Source: Marvania coccoides (lineage: Eukaryota; Chlorophyta; Trebouxiophyceae; Chlorellales; Chlorellaceae). Taken from it: a stretch of 64,000 nucleotides of DNA. Positions 21,946 through 31,962 of the stretch are shown in pieces. A program made the position numbers and the translations under genes. The notes under the pieces were generated by a model. It was given only the letters and a program-made list of their open reading frames with translations. It made no database searches and was not told where the DNA came from. Where the stretch lies: the NCBI GenBank assembly GCA_963854735.1, contig OY978099.1, positions 1,674,001-1,738,000 of the forward strand, read 5' to 3'. The first letter of the stretch is position 1, and the number at the start of each line of letters is the position of its first letter.

Positions 21946-22476
21946 TTAAGTACAAACATACCCAAAGCCATAAATATAATCAAGGACTTCAGCAATACTT
22001 GTGCCTTGGTTATTCAATAGCCAAGCGGACATCTCAACAACAAGGAAACCAACGTGATTTTGCCGCAACAAAATTGCTGCCCCTTTCAACACCCTTAGCT
22101 CATTGCCCTGTGTGTCCATCTTCAGCACGGTTATCCTGGCATTCGCATCCAGCACTTCGGCTAAGCGCACAGTGCGCACCACCGACGAGTTAGGACCAAG
22201 GCCTCAACCCATGCCACCAAGAACAGATGAGGTGGAAGCACCGCTTTTTATAAAGACAGACTCGCCTGAAGTATCTGATACTGCGCTACAAGTCATAACA
22301 ACACGTTTTGAGAGGCCTTTGGCTTCCGCAATGTTCTTGGCTTTTCTGCAAACATCTGGGTCGGGTTCAAAACCGTATGCCTGTACATTCGGCAGCTTTT
22401 CAGCCATGGGAAATAACACCTGGCCTTCGTTTGTACCCACATCGACATAAAGGTAGGGCGGGACTGTAACTATCAC
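21946..22476 (-). pseudogene. FkbM-type methyltransferase, interrupted and truncated
   Basis: One continuous frame on the minus strand carries LYVDVGTNEGQVLFPMAEKL (motif I), YGFEPDPDVCRKA, and LKMDTQGNELRVLKGA, a textbook FkbM block. The frame is broken by one in-frame TGA at 22206-22204. No ATG starts it, and it stops soon after GFGYVC, short of a full domain. The N-terminal side is preceded by a plausible AG acceptor (TTACAG) near 22465, so an upstream exon could once have supplied the start. It is probably a decayed member of the local methyltransferase set, related in type to the intact gene at 43220. Confidence 0.75.
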
Positions 22477-22599
22477 GTGAGTTTTAACGACAATCTATTA
22501 CAACGTTTTATATCCACAATCAATGTATATCAATTCATATCAATGTATATCAGTTATCCATTTTAACTATCAATTAATTAACCATTTAAACGAGCAGTC

Positions 22600-22780
22600 G
22601 GACACTTTGTAGTGCCTGTCGGACACGTACTGGAGGTTTGGGGGGGACCAAGACAGGGGGGCCCCAGGATGGGAGCCCGATCAGAAAGGATACCCTTTAA
22701 TGAGGGTAAGCAGTAGAATCAATTCAGAAAGGTTACTTAAGGATTTAAATAGGGAACAGACCTAAGTCTGTTACAGGGAG
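22600..22780 (+). repeat. Dispersed repeat R5, copy 2
   Basis: Diverged second copy of the unit at 16840-17015, same orientation, ending in AAGTCTGTTACAG. Confidence 0.7.
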
Positions 22781-23560
22781 ACAAAACGCCTGTGCAATAG
22801 TATGTATTCTTCCAAATAACTCGACGATGAGCTCCTCTGGCTCTCCTTCAGAAATGCCCAAGACATCTGGCCAATGATGGTCTGCTTATGGCGCGCAAGC
22901 TCCCTCATCGTCTGCGACACGCCCAAAGCCCGTGTATGGGGGGTGAAGTCGAACAGCGCCCCCTCCAGACCGCTGAGCTTGAAGACCACGCCAGCGACCT
23001 TCATCAACACCGCACGCGCCTGACCGTCGTCAGCACGAAACCCGCAGCCTCGATCACCCGCCCAGGCGACCAGCTTGTTGTACAGTCGTTCCTTCCCGTT
23101 GCCGGGTTGGGGAAAATGGCGGGCAGGGACTTCCAACTGCTAGCGGAACGGGCGTTGTCATCATGGCGGCAAATACATTTGGGCCCGAAGGTTCCTCCTG
23201 GTCCACATCAGTTCGGAGGATGTACTTAATCCGTTTTGGCCCCGGCGGGCAATTGTGGTTCAGCACATTAAGGACGTCAGCTTCCGGCTGCGAGATCAAG
23301 ATCCATTCTTTGTCATCGCCATAGAACACCTGCATATCATTATTTAGGTCAGCAACCCGTGATAAATCTTGCAAAAACCCAAACATCTTACCTCGAAATG
23401 GTTCAAATTCTGCACCGCCGCCCCAACCTTGGGATGCCGCCGGCCTAACACGCCCAGCAAAGATTCGAACGTTCGTAGTTTGCTACAGGCCCTGTTTCTT
23501 TGCAAATTTCCTTGACACCGTCGAAAATGGTGACCTTAACCCAGTCCATTTCAAAAATAT
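22771..23560 (-). pseudogene. Unrecognised coding remnant, probably transposon-derived
   Basis: Minus-strand segments read as protein but in shifting frames: GVLGRRHPKVGAAVQNLNHF (about 23463-23402), VFYGDDKEWILISQPEADVL with CPPGPKRIKYILRTD (about 23330-23215), and PARHFPQPGNGKERLYNKLV onward to YLEEYILLHRRF ending at 22771. Likely splice signals (GTAAGA, ATGCAG, TAGCAG) sit between some of them, so this may be a spliced gene and not simply frameshifted. I do not recognise the family. Flanking dispersed repeats (R5, R6) suggest a mobile-element origin. Confidence 0.4.
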
Positions 23561-23696
23561 GCACCCTGTGGGCACTTCCTCGCTTGTTTCGAGGTGGATA
23601 AATGCTGTATTCATTGGAGTTACAGGAATTAGAGGCTCACGGGGCTCAGAAAGGCCAAAATTCAATGTGGGCGATTTTGACTAACGAAACCTGTTT
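23552..23696 (+). repeat. Dispersed repeat R6, copy 1
   Basis: Contains ATGCACCCTGTGGGCACTTC and ends GACTAACGAAACCT before a T/G-rich tract. It is highly similar to 45862-46010, with the same orientation and the same trailing GGGGGTAGCCTGA. Confidence 0.9.
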
Positions 23697-23871
23697 TTTT
23701 TTTTTTGAGGGAGGGGGGTAGCCTGAGACCCTTGCCACAGAAAATCCGGGTCGAGAGTGGGCGCAAGAGAAAAGAAACATTTGCTACCATAAAGAAACAG
23801 CTCAAAACTAAACGGCGTTTTTAACGACATTTCTTTGTTTTTTCCCCTTTAGTAACAGTTAATTTGGCAAA

Positions 23872-24147
23872 ATGGAGCGTTTTGACCCGTCGAAATTTGA
23901 ATATTATCAAAATTTGGTTGATGAAATCTTTGACGACGACGATGAGGTTTTTGCAGTCTGCGCCACGCTTCTTCGACGCAGCAAACCGCTGCGCCGTGTT
24001 GAGAGGGCTATACAGAAACGCATTGAGGAGCTTCAGCCCAAGAAACGTCGCCTTCAGGCCGTTCCCAGGCCACTTGGAGGGCTTTGGGGGCAAATGCTCG
24101 AGATTTGGCCCACTTTGCCTGGCACGATGGAGAATGAGAAGTACTAG
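23872..24147 (+). CDS. Small hypothetical protein, convergent with the Myb-like gene
   Basis: A 91-residue frame opens at ATG 23872: an acidic N-terminal helix-like part (MERFDPSKFEYYQ, EIFDDDDEVF), then a basic middle (RVERAIQKRIEEL, PKKRRLQ). It ends four bases into the Myb-like gene on the other strand. Family not recognised. The pairing of a short acidic/basic ORF with a Myb/SANT-like gene recalls two-gene transposons of the Harbinger sort, with the transposase truncated, but no DDE motif is visible. Confidence 0.45.
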   Translation: MERFDPSKFEYYQNLVDEIFDDDDEVFAVCATLLRRSKPLRRVERAIQKRIEELQPKKRRLQAVPRPLGGLWGQMLEIWPTLPGTMENEKY

Positions 24148-24621
24148 AGTACTATAGGATGACAAAGCCCATGTTTGAGGACATATTTGAGAAAATCACG
24201 CGCCTTGCTGTCGAGCTTCGCCTTGAGGGCGGGCAGCTTCTTGAGGACGGCGGCGGTGTCGCCGCCGGTGACGTTGTGCGCAGTCTTGGCCTGGCGGGTT
24301 TCCTCGACGAACTCCTTGGTTTTCCCCGCAAGCCAGGAGACCTTTGTCCTGACCTGGGCGCCAGTAAACTTCGGCGGCGTGTCCTTGCAAAACTGCTTGT
24401 TGAGCTCAGCAGCAAATTTTTCAAATTTCTTGAGGGCATTCGGGTCTTTTGCATCCTCAGCACCTTGATTGAGCCTGAAATGAGGACCTGCACGGGCCAA
24501 ATACATGCGGCGTTGAGCAGGTAGCCGCAAAATTGCAAGTTTGAAAAATGGAAATGGGATGCTCACCAATGACCCCAATGAGGAAGATTACCTCGGCGTC
24601 GCTCCACTTAGTGTTAACCAT
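24144..24621 (-). CDS. Myb/SANT-like DNA-binding protein, transposon type
   Basis: Two exons, 24621-24567 and 24487-24144, are joined by a phase-1 GT..AG intron into 132 residues. The N-terminus MVNTKWSDAEVIFLIGVIG has the Trp and acidic-helix start of a Myb/trihelix repeat. Further on, FEKFAAELNKQFCKDTPPKF and GAQVRTKVSWLAGKTKEFVE fit the later helices. A Lys-rich helical tail follows. Small spliced Myb-like genes accompany transposases in several plant DNA transposons, so an element-encoded DNA binder is likely, though a host gene is possible. Confidence 0.6.
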
Positions 24622-25559
24622 AAATATATATAAATGTTTTTTTTTGTATAAATGTTTGGTCGACGCCGAGAAAACACTACTCGCAGGCCGGCCCGCTTCT
24701 CCAGAGCCTCGGGATCTTTGGAATTCGTTCAAAATAATACAGACGTGTAAAACGGTTGCCGTTGCCTGAGTTTTGGACGTTATATACGTGGCATCCAGTG
24801 TGCAAAGCCGAACGCCAAATAGCGCAGTGGAAAATTTGCCCGGCCGCTTCAAAGTTGAAAACTACACCCTTCTCGCGCGTATTTTTCAACTGGAGGGGGG
24901 TCCCCCCAAACAAAAAATTTAGCGCCCCAGCAAAAATTATGTTTATTGCATGTTAATACTACGTCAAAACTACACTATATTCTGCGCCCCGCAGCTTTGA
25001 TCGGGCCCGTTTCAGCGAGATAGTTTTGACAGGGCTTCGATCTGGTTTTTCTGACCGGGAAGTAGAGGTAGTTTAGTCGGCCTAACAGAGGTATAATTCA
25101 TTTTTTTCTGAATGCCAAATTACCTCGAACGAAGGAACAATAATCTGACTTTTATTTTATTTTACGCGTGGGCAGCGGCGGGAACAGGGTGTAAAGATGC
25201 AGAATTTCTCCACACCCTAAATTCGAAATTCGCTTGATGAGCGTGAGTTTGGAGACCCCTATATTAAAAGCAGGGCCACAGCTTTTAATATCATGCTAAA
25301 ATCGGAGTGAAATAACGCGGATTTTAATTCGGCCGCGAATTAAAATAACCTCCCGCGCCGATTTTATTTCGAAGAAAGCAGGTGTCCGGAAAACACAAAA
25401 TAGCGGGCCTCTTTTTCAATCAAAAAAAAAAACGCCTAGTGGCACTTGAAGCTCAAAATAAAAAGCCTGTTTCACAAAGGCTCCTCAACGGCCTGTTCGA
25501 CCCCGAATCAATCAATTGTGGTATCCATCTTATGTGTGCAAAAACATTCGCTATCATAG
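24622..25559. other. Spacer with dispersed repeat R2
   Basis: No supported gene. The second half, 25164-25532, is a copy of repeat R2, which ends just 28 bp before the start codon of the SGNH-like gene at 25560. Confidence 0.6.
25164..25532 (+). repeat. Dispersed repeat R2, copy A, with nested hairpins
   Basis: Nearly identical to 40379-40767. It contains hairpin TATTAAAAGC/GCTTTTAATA (25262-25290) and a strong hairpin ATTTTAATTCG/CGAATTAAAAT with a 4-base loop (25321-25346), itself framed by AAAATCGG and CCGATTTT. The unit sits directly upstream of an SGNH-like gene, as the second copy does. Confidence 0.9.
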
Positions 25560-26828
25560 ATGAAAAAAACAGTCCATCCTGTCATATGTTTGGTGGCTCT
25601 ATACGCAATGTATTCGTTCTTTCGTTCTTCGTACATTGCTGCATTTGCTTTTTCAAGCAATGCAACCTTCTGTCAAGATTCTTCTCCCTCTGTTGAATCA
25701 AACTTAGAGGTCCAGCCTTATTGTATTTTTCTTCAACCAACTATATCAAATGCATCGTGCCATATATCAGTGAGGTTGACAAGTGCATTTTCTGGAGATA
25801 TTCAGTACAGCGGTAGTTGTGAAGGTTTTATAGGAAGTGTGACTCTTTTAGACGAGGCATCGCATGGAAGGCAACTAACTCATATATCTCCGCCCAACGT
25901 ATTAACTTGGCCAAATCCAATGGTCAAGATCAAGAGCGCAATGATTACAGAATATAAAAACGTTCTGCATAAAGAGTTGATTGATGCAAATTCGATGATA
26001 AATATAAATTCCTCCTACAGCCCTGATATTTCTTTGGTGACTGTAAATGTAGTCAAGGGACCTCACATAAGCAATCGAAACATTGTTTCAGAACTGGACG
26101 CCTATCAACATCTCAATGCTTGCTCCAGAAAATATCTTAAGAATATGTATCCGTTACATTTCTCAAAATTTAATAAAGTTTGGTTGATAAACAATACTGG
26201 AAACTCGCCAGCTCGAATTAATACGTCCTGCATGAACAAATACGAAAAATATTGGGTTATAGGGACATCGGAATCGAGGAAAATGTTTGACCAAATATGC
26301 ATTGCCTTAAATGAAACAAATGTTCCACTCGCTAAAAATACCAGCACGTATAAATGCAACAAATTTTACTTTATGAATATGTGTGCAGTGCACAAATGTG
26401 GATGTGAATTTTTCACACCTTTACTCCAAAAAGAAACAAATCTTGAAAATCAGTTTATAAGTGTGTCATGTGGGCTACATAGTGAATACTTGGGAGACGC
26501 AGCGTACTGGAGAGCACAATTTAAATATGTTGCTGACTGGGCAACCCGCTTGAAACGGAATAAAACCACTGTGCAATTTCGCACTAGCAATGCTGTAAAT
26601 CCGCTTCGGACAATGCCAGCAAGTCTAAGAATAGCACGAAATAACTTGCGTGCGCGCATGGTTCGTGACACCGCATTATCCATTTTATTGCCATCGAGCG
26701 TTGCCATTATGGATGTCTTTGAGATGACAGAAGCGTTGTTTGATTTGACAACTGATCATGTCCATTATGAACGGTGGACGTATGAGGCGATAGCTCGCGT
26801 TTTTTTGGAGTCACTTTGTAATAGTTAA
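25560..26828 (+). CDS. SGNH/PC-esterase-like membrane protein (divergent)
   Basis: A single exon of 422 residues starts at ATG 25560. Residues about 3-30 are hydrophobic (VICLVALYAMYSFF, SYIAAFAF), a signal anchor. A beta-rich stretch (residues 55-150, ISVRLTSAFSGDIQYSG) precedes the presumed SGNH domain, whose first block reads KYWVIGTSESRKMFDQIC, with GTSES where GDS-x-x-R is usual. A late Asp-x-x-His (TTDHVHYERWTYEAIARVFL) is well placed for catalysis. About ten Asn sequons suggest heavy N-glycosylation in the lumen. Function beyond the fold is unknown. Confidence 0.6.
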   Translation: MKKTVHPVICLVALYAMYSFFRSSYIAAFAFSSNATFCQDSSPSVESNLEVQPYCIFLQPTISNASCHISVRLTSAFSGDIQYSGSCEGFIGSVTLLDEASHGRQLTHISPPNVLTWPNPMVKIKSAMITEYKNVLHKELIDANSMININSSYSPDISLVTVNVVKGPHISNRNIVSELDAYQHLNACSRKYLKNMYPLHFSKFNKVWLINNTGNSPARINTSCMNKYEKYWVIGTSESRKMFDQICIALNETNVPLAKNTSTYKCNKFYFMNMCAVHKCGCEFFTPLLQKETNLENQFISVSCGLHSEYLGDAAYWRAQFKYVADWATRLKRNKTTVQFRTSNAVNPLRTMPASLRIARNNLRARMVRDTALSILLPSSVAIMDVFEMTEALFDLTTDHVHYERWTYEAIARVFLESLCNS

Positions 26829-28098
26829 ATTTGTAGTTTCGGTTTGGTTATAGGTACTTTTGTAGCAGCCGTTAGGTTTACAGGTATGACAAGTTTGCAT
26901 TTTATCAATAGTAAACCGGAAAATGTGGTTGTACCGTCTACTACAGAAGACATTCCCCAAAAGGCCTGCAAGTTGACGTGCCACACTGCCGCAGTAAGGC
27001 GGGTTCCGTAGTAATTGCAAGTTCACGCTCAGTACTTCCTAAAAATCCCACAATGCCAATATTGGTCCGCCCCAGACGCCTGCTGGCTTGGACCAGGAAA
27101 CGCGTCGAAGTGACTGAAACAAAACAGAGTGCTTGGAAGCCAAGGAAATAGAGAAATAAAATGAAAAACGCGCAACAAATATATCGGGAAAAAAGAAAAA
27201 CATCTTCAACTTGTAAATTCTTCATCTGCACGGTCTTGCTCCTCTCCAAGACAGGTCACAGGGAGGTGAATTTGAAACGGCCCATACCCTGGTCAAAGTG
27301 TGTGGGGGAGCAGGGGGCTTAGGGCCTTGAGTTTTGGGGGGTGATGCAATTCGTCAGGAAAAATAAGAATTGCGCAAGCAGGAGAGTCCTCAGTGGCGGA
27401 AATTTACCTCTGCAGTTAAAAACGAAAAAATAACCAAAATATAAACGAGTCGACAATATTTTTTTATTATACATATATTATATTTAAATTGTTATATTAT
27501 TAATGAATTTTCAGACTGTAGGAAGGGGGAGGGCGGGGGGCCACCCACCCCCGCCAACTCGTTGCCGCCAACAGGTGGGGTGTTGGGGGGCTTAAGACTT
27601 GCGCCGCGCAGTGCCGCATTTGGGGGGGGGGGCACCTCTTCCTGAAACAAAATGGCCACTATTGATCAGGGTAGGGGCCGTTTCAAATTCACTTCCCACT
27701 CAGGCTTGGGCTCTTGTTCAACCCCAAAAGAAAGAAGCGGTAGTTTTAAGGTTTGAAAGAAAATCCCTCCATCTAAAATAATTGTTTTAATAAAGAGGTC
27801 TTAAAATCTTAAATGCCTAAAATAGTTGGTGTTGTTGTAGGTGGTGTGCTTGATGTTTTAAGAATAGTATTCATTCAAAATACCACAAGCTGGAGAACCC
27901 CTCGGGGCCCGGCATTTGAACTTTCATTTGGTCTCTTCATCTATTAAGTTTCCCTGCATCTATTCAACCCGGTGACACCCCTCCTCGCAATCTACCCCTT
28001 CTACACACTTTCTTTACATTTTTATTTTCCCTAATTGAAATTTCATTATTCTTGGCGAATGAGCAATAATTCTGGCGCGCCTGTTTTTTTGCGCTTCA
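26829..28098. other. Repeat-rich spacer with a MITE-like unit
   Basis: No supported gene. A block at 26965-27014 resembles 52902-52951 (both contain GACGTGCCAC and CAGTAAGGCGGGT). A 464-bp unit with long terminal inverted repeats lies at 27246-27709. Confidence 0.6.
27246..27709. mobile_element. MITE-like element with ~45-bp terminal inverted repeats
   Basis: The left end, 27246-27294, and the right end, 27664-27709, are inverted copies with few mismatches; the shared core is GTGAATTTGAAACGGCCC. The inside is non-coding and partly AT-rich. The length and lack of an ORF fit a non-autonomous DNA transposon. I could not fix a target-site duplication by eye. Confidence 0.7.
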
Positions 28099-28626
28099 TC
28101 ATTTCCCCCCCCTTTCTTCTAGTTGCGTAGTTACACAGGGATTCTGGCGGTCAATCGCTGCTTGAACGGTGGGGTCGAGCGCGGGGGCTGGGGCCGCTGC
28201 TGGAGCGGGACCTGCGGCCGGGATAGCCTGCTGGATGGCCTGCGGGACCGGGTGAGCTGGCGCCAGTGGGGGGGAAGCCAGAGCCGCTGGCGGTGCAGCG
28301 GCCGCAGGAACAGGGGCCACAACGTTGAGCAGGTTGGCGAGGTTGGCAGGAGGTGCTGCCGGAACTTGAGGCACTGGGTTTAGCACGTGTCCTGGATGCT
28401 GTGCGGCCAATCTGGCCGAGCCTTTGCGTGGAGGCATTAGCGAATGGCAGTTTGTGTCTCCCAGTGGGAGAGCACGAACTGAGAGTAATCCAAAGCTGGA
28501 GAGAGCGACGGAAGGAGCGGTTACATCGAAGCAGTCCTGCTTCGATAGATGGATAGAAGAAAGCATGCTTTCATCGCAGACAGGCCGTGAAGAAAGCTGG
28601 CTTCTCCAATGTCTACCACCCGCCAC
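28099..28626 (-). pseudogene. Ala/Pro-rich ORF, possible retroelement gag start
   Basis: A GC-rich minus-strand frame of 175 residues. From about residue 65 it reads MPPRKGSARLAAQHPGHV and continues as an Ala/Pro repeat-like region ending DPTVQAAIDRQ, as in the N-termini of some algal retroelement gag proteins. No downstream polyprotein follows. Low complexity makes the family call weak, and a chance GC-rich frame is possible. Confidence 0.3.
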
Positions 28627-29184
28627 ATTCTCAATTCTTGTCCGAAATTGTTGGCTTCTTCAACTGTTTTGGACACCATACTAACGCCAGCAACACATGC
28701 TTAGCGGATTTGAAGGTAAGCAGGAATTTGACATCTTCATTGATATGCGCATGATACTCTTCGAGAAGGAGCCACAATTTTTCGGATCCCGCCATTTTGC
28801 GCCGGCACTCGTGGGTTCGTGTTATGGGAATACCCATGAAAAAAAGAAACAAAAAAAAACAAGGGGGGTGACTGAAGGGGGAGTGGAGTTTTAGCCGATC
28901 CCTGATGCTGAGGCCCGAGAGGTGTTTTGGGAATTACTGGAGGAGGCTAGTAGGGCCCCGCTGCCGACTGCATGGAGGCGGAAGGTGGGGGCTGCTACAC
29001 ACCCCTTCTTGCGCTGGGACCCTGCTGCCGAGTGCTGGGTGTCGGGGCACCCGGCCCAATGATTTTTAGTTTTTAGTTTTTTTTTGTTATTTTTCATGGA
29101 TTGAATATTAATTTCAGCCCAATTTCTTGATTGGCTGGGTTGTTTCCCTCCGGTTGTGGGATCCGGCCAGCGGCTCTAGCTGTG

Positions 29185-29411
29185 CCTGGTCCTTCGTGTT
29201 TTGTGTTTTGACTCCAGTCCACCGCCTCCCACTGGGGGGAGGGGGGACAACGGCCGCACCATGCTGCAAACCCCTGTGTCCCCGCACTATATCCCCGATG
29301 GACAGCCGCCGATTGGAGATAGGCGTCATTTTTACAGGTTATTTAAATATTTTGTGTGCCGACCCCCGGGATTTTATCCCTGTCCCGCCTGCGGCGACTT
29401 AGGCTTGTAAC
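29185..29411 (+). repeat. Dispersed repeat R4, copy 1
   Basis: Reverse-complement homologue of 52539-52790. Shared elements are TTTTGACTCCAGTCC, CGCCTCCCACTGGG, ATGCTGCAAAC and GGCGACTTAGGCTTGTAA at the 3' end. The copies are diverged. Confidence 0.75.
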
Positions 29412-29774
29412 ACTTTCATAATCATGCTGAAGCAGGTGGGGGTGGAGGTGGAGGTAGGGGGGCACGAGGGAGGCGAGAGGTCAGGTGTCTTCGAGTGGAT
29501 ATTAAGCTGCTATTGTATTTGGCTGTGAGGATGTGGATTTTACGTACTGTGGAGGAAATTTCTGTGTGGTTGAGGCCACAGTCTGTAAGCAGCTTTGTCG
29601 TCAGGGTGTGTGTGATGCAGCCAGAGTAGGTAATGCGGATTGTGTAAGTGCGAACTGTCCATCCTTGGGTATGCAACCATGCTGCATATGGGGCTGTTGA
29701 GATTGTGTTGTCATTTTGTCGTTTATATATCCATCCATGTGAATCCAACTTCTATGGACCATTTCGTTCGTCAA

Positions 29775-29973
29775 CTATAGAAGATTAGGAAGATCTGTGT
29801 GGAATCGGTCTTTGATTGTGGTACACTCGATAAGTGACTGGACGAGGGAAACCTTTTTGGGTAGGAACCGTGCACCTACTATAGGCGTCCTCCCCCTGGG
29901 GTCTCTTTAAATCTTATTTTTGTTGAGAAATAAGACTGAGCTTAATTATCCTCGGTGCTTATCGGGCATATGA
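29775..29973 (+). repeat. Dispersed repeat R1, copy 2 (best-preserved fold)
   Basis: The core can fold as a three-way junction: GGACG (29840-29844) with CGTCC (29886-29890), enclosing AGG-GAAA-CCT (29845-29854) and GTAGG/CCTAC (29861-29865 / 29875-29879). Ends GGGCATATGA. Confidence 0.85.
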
Positions 29974-30262
29974 ATGAGTCAACCAGCCATTGTCGAAGAT
30001 CTATACATTGACGATCTATATATTGGGAACAAATATATATGCCTTTGTGCTCAAACTCTTCATCATTTTTTTTTTTTTATTAAGATAGATATTGACATTT
30101 AATTTTTGCCAGGGAAAAACAATTCCATTAATTTGTTGCGTTTTCTCGTCGCATGGCGATCTCTTGAAGCATGCAGCGTTATTGCAATCGCAGCCTAGGA
30201 TAACGAAGGCTCTGGCTGCTCGGATGGTGTATGCAACATCGTGACAACTTACATGAGCATGC

Positions 30263-30436
30263 TGCAAAGTCTCGCTTCCTGGAAGTTGAGCCATAGCAGT
30301 TTATCTGCTCTTTAGTGGGGGCTGCTATAATGAGGTGTTTTTATGCTAGGGGCCGGGAGGAAGCAGATACAATGCGAGGGTTTGGGGATCACAATTTGAG
30401 CCAAATCAGTGTGGCAGTGAGCTCCTGGCTTAATTG
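30263..30436 (+). repeat. Dispersed repeat R3, copy 1
   Basis: Closely matches 51291-51484 (GGGGGCTGCTATAATGAGG, GAAGCAGATACAATGCGAGG, CTGGCTTAATT). Each copy lies within 350 bp past the stop codon of one member of the 30595/49686 SGNH paralogue pair, but in opposite orientation relative to the gene. Confidence 0.9.
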
Positions 30437-30594
30437 TGTCTAGTTTCTAGTATAAAATTCTAATTAGCAGGCAACCCTAGAACAGTTTCAGACTATAATA
30501 AATATTTGTACGTAAATGATCGTTAACACAAAATACTCCATTTTTTTCATATGCCCAATAAACTCCGAGGATAATTAACTAACTCCAGAAAGTA

Positions 30595-31962
30595 TTACTC
30601 ACAACCTAGAGCAATGAGCTTAAATCTGTTTCCTTTTCCTCCTGGATAATTTCTAGATGTCGAAGTTATATGAATGAGTGACGGCGTGCAATTCGCTGGA
30701 ATTTGCACGGTCGCTCCACCTGTAACTTGAAATAAAGGCGGCCAGAAAGCATCAATAATAATTGGCGTTCCAGTAGACGGGCATTTAGAGAATTGTATAA
30801 CTGCCATTCCAGAGTCGTTTTTATACGATTTAAGGAAAAAAATGTCTACTGCTTTCGTGCAACTGAAAATCGGGAAAATGATTTCACTTCCTGGCTGTTC
30901 TGTTAACCAACCATTTTTACCTTCAATATAAACACGTGTGTCGCTATCAAACCTCCAATCTCCGTTTCTACGGAATGGAACCAAATTGCGGTCACCTTCA
31001 GGTCCTAAAGTTGTCCAGCAATGCCTTGAACCCGGAGCAACTAAATTTGAGGTAGAGTCTTCGCGGATTATCCTATTAGAAACTGATTGTTCGTATAACA
31101 CTGTGGCCCAAGACACTTCTTGCAAGAGGTGAAGCAAGAGGCTAGAAATTAGTCTACCCCCAGCATCATTTGGATGCATTGAGTCTGTGAAGAGAGCCAA
31201 TTGCTCACTTATATTCAGACGTGATAGCAGAGGACCAAAACGGACTGCTGGCAAACCATGCTTTTCTGCAATTTCCCAGTGTTTCTGTTGTGACAAGAGC
31301 TTGCAGTGACCAGTTTTTGAGGTGTTTAAATGAAGAGTTATTGGCGCACAGTGGACATATATTAGTACTGACGGTTGATGTGGCAGACGAAGTAGGGTAT
31401 TTATTATGTATTCAAAGCTTTTTTGAGGAGATTCGTAGTCGTTGACACTCCATTCCAATATGAATACATTGGTTGTATTCAAATATTCGTCAAGTAAGCT
31501 TGAAAGACAAAAGGAGGCATATCTTGGGCCTGTTGCAGGAATGCCAAAATTCATCATTGTAATTTTTGGAAATGAAGCATGCAATATAGTTTTAAATGGC
31601 GCGATCATTTTCCCCTGGTGTGTGACAGAGCCTCCTAACCAAGAGACCACCAGATTTTTTTCTCGGACTCCTTTTAAAAGATTGCGGATGAGAATTGCAT
31701 TCTCATTCGCACTTCCAAGTTGGTAACACTGTGTACAATTGATATTATAATTAGCATTTGAATTCGAAACATTTTTCAATATTTCCAAAGCCAATTTTCT
31801 ATCGGCGTTTAATAACAGGCTCGTGTCGGCTTGGTACTCGTGAATAAAACGAGCGAAACTACTACGTTGAACAATCTCGAAGATGAGAATGCCTGCCCCC
31901 AGCGATATAAAGAGAAAGCCAAGGACACGCAAAGATGAATGCGATCCACATATCAGAAGCAT
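30595..31962 (-). CDS. SGNH hydrolase-like membrane protein with C-terminal beta domain (subfamily B)
   Basis: A single exon of 455 residues starts at ATG 31962. Transmembrane anchor at about residues 11-30. The SGNH blocks are all visible: SWLGGSVT (Ser112), NFGIPATGP (Gly140), EWSVNDY (Asn174) and DSMHPNDAGG (Asp and His near residue 265). Residues about 300-455 form a second, beta-rich domain (CWTTLGPEGDRNLVPFR, AVDIFFLKSYKNDSGMAVI) ending in GCE. Its paralogue at 49686-51044 has the same layout and motifs. The intact catalytic set suggests a working esterase or acyltransferase on a luminal glycan. AT-rich, intronless, with many sequons. Confidence 0.8.
   Translation of the reverse strand: MLLICGSHSSLRVLGFLFISLGAGILIFEIVQRSSFARFIHEYQADTSLLLNADRKLALEILKNVSNSNANYNINCTQCYQLGSANENAILIRNLLKGVREKNLVVSWLGGSVTHQGKMIAPFKTILHASFPKITMMNFGIPATGPRYASFCLSSLLDEYLNTTNVFILEWSVNDYESPQKSFEYIINTLLRLPHQPSVLIYVHCAPITLHLNTSKTGHCKLLSQQKHWEIAEKHGLPAVRFGPLLSRLNISEQLALFTDSMHPNDAGGRLISSLLLHLLQEVSWATVLYEQSVSNRIIREDSTSNLVAPGSRHCWTTLGPEGDRNLVPFRRNGDWRFDSDTRVYIEGKNGWLTEQPGSEIIFPIFSCTKAVDIFFLKSYKNDSGMAVIQFSKCPSTGTPIIIDAFWPPLFQVTGGATVQIPANCTPSLIHITSTSRNYPGGKGNRFKLIALGCE

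Larger units (their letters stand above)
28627..30594. other. Repeat-bearing spacer (R4, R1, R3 copies)
   Basis: No supported gene. It contains R4 copy 1 (29185-29411), R1 copy 2 (29775-29973), R3 copy 1 (30263-30436) and an inverted piece of the R1 end (30548-30578). Confidence 0.6.

Noticed and set aside
22204..22206. Selenocysteine or readthrough at the in-frame TGA of the FkbM gene
   Set aside because: No such use is known in this family, the frame also lacks a start and a full C-terminus, and decay is the simpler reading.
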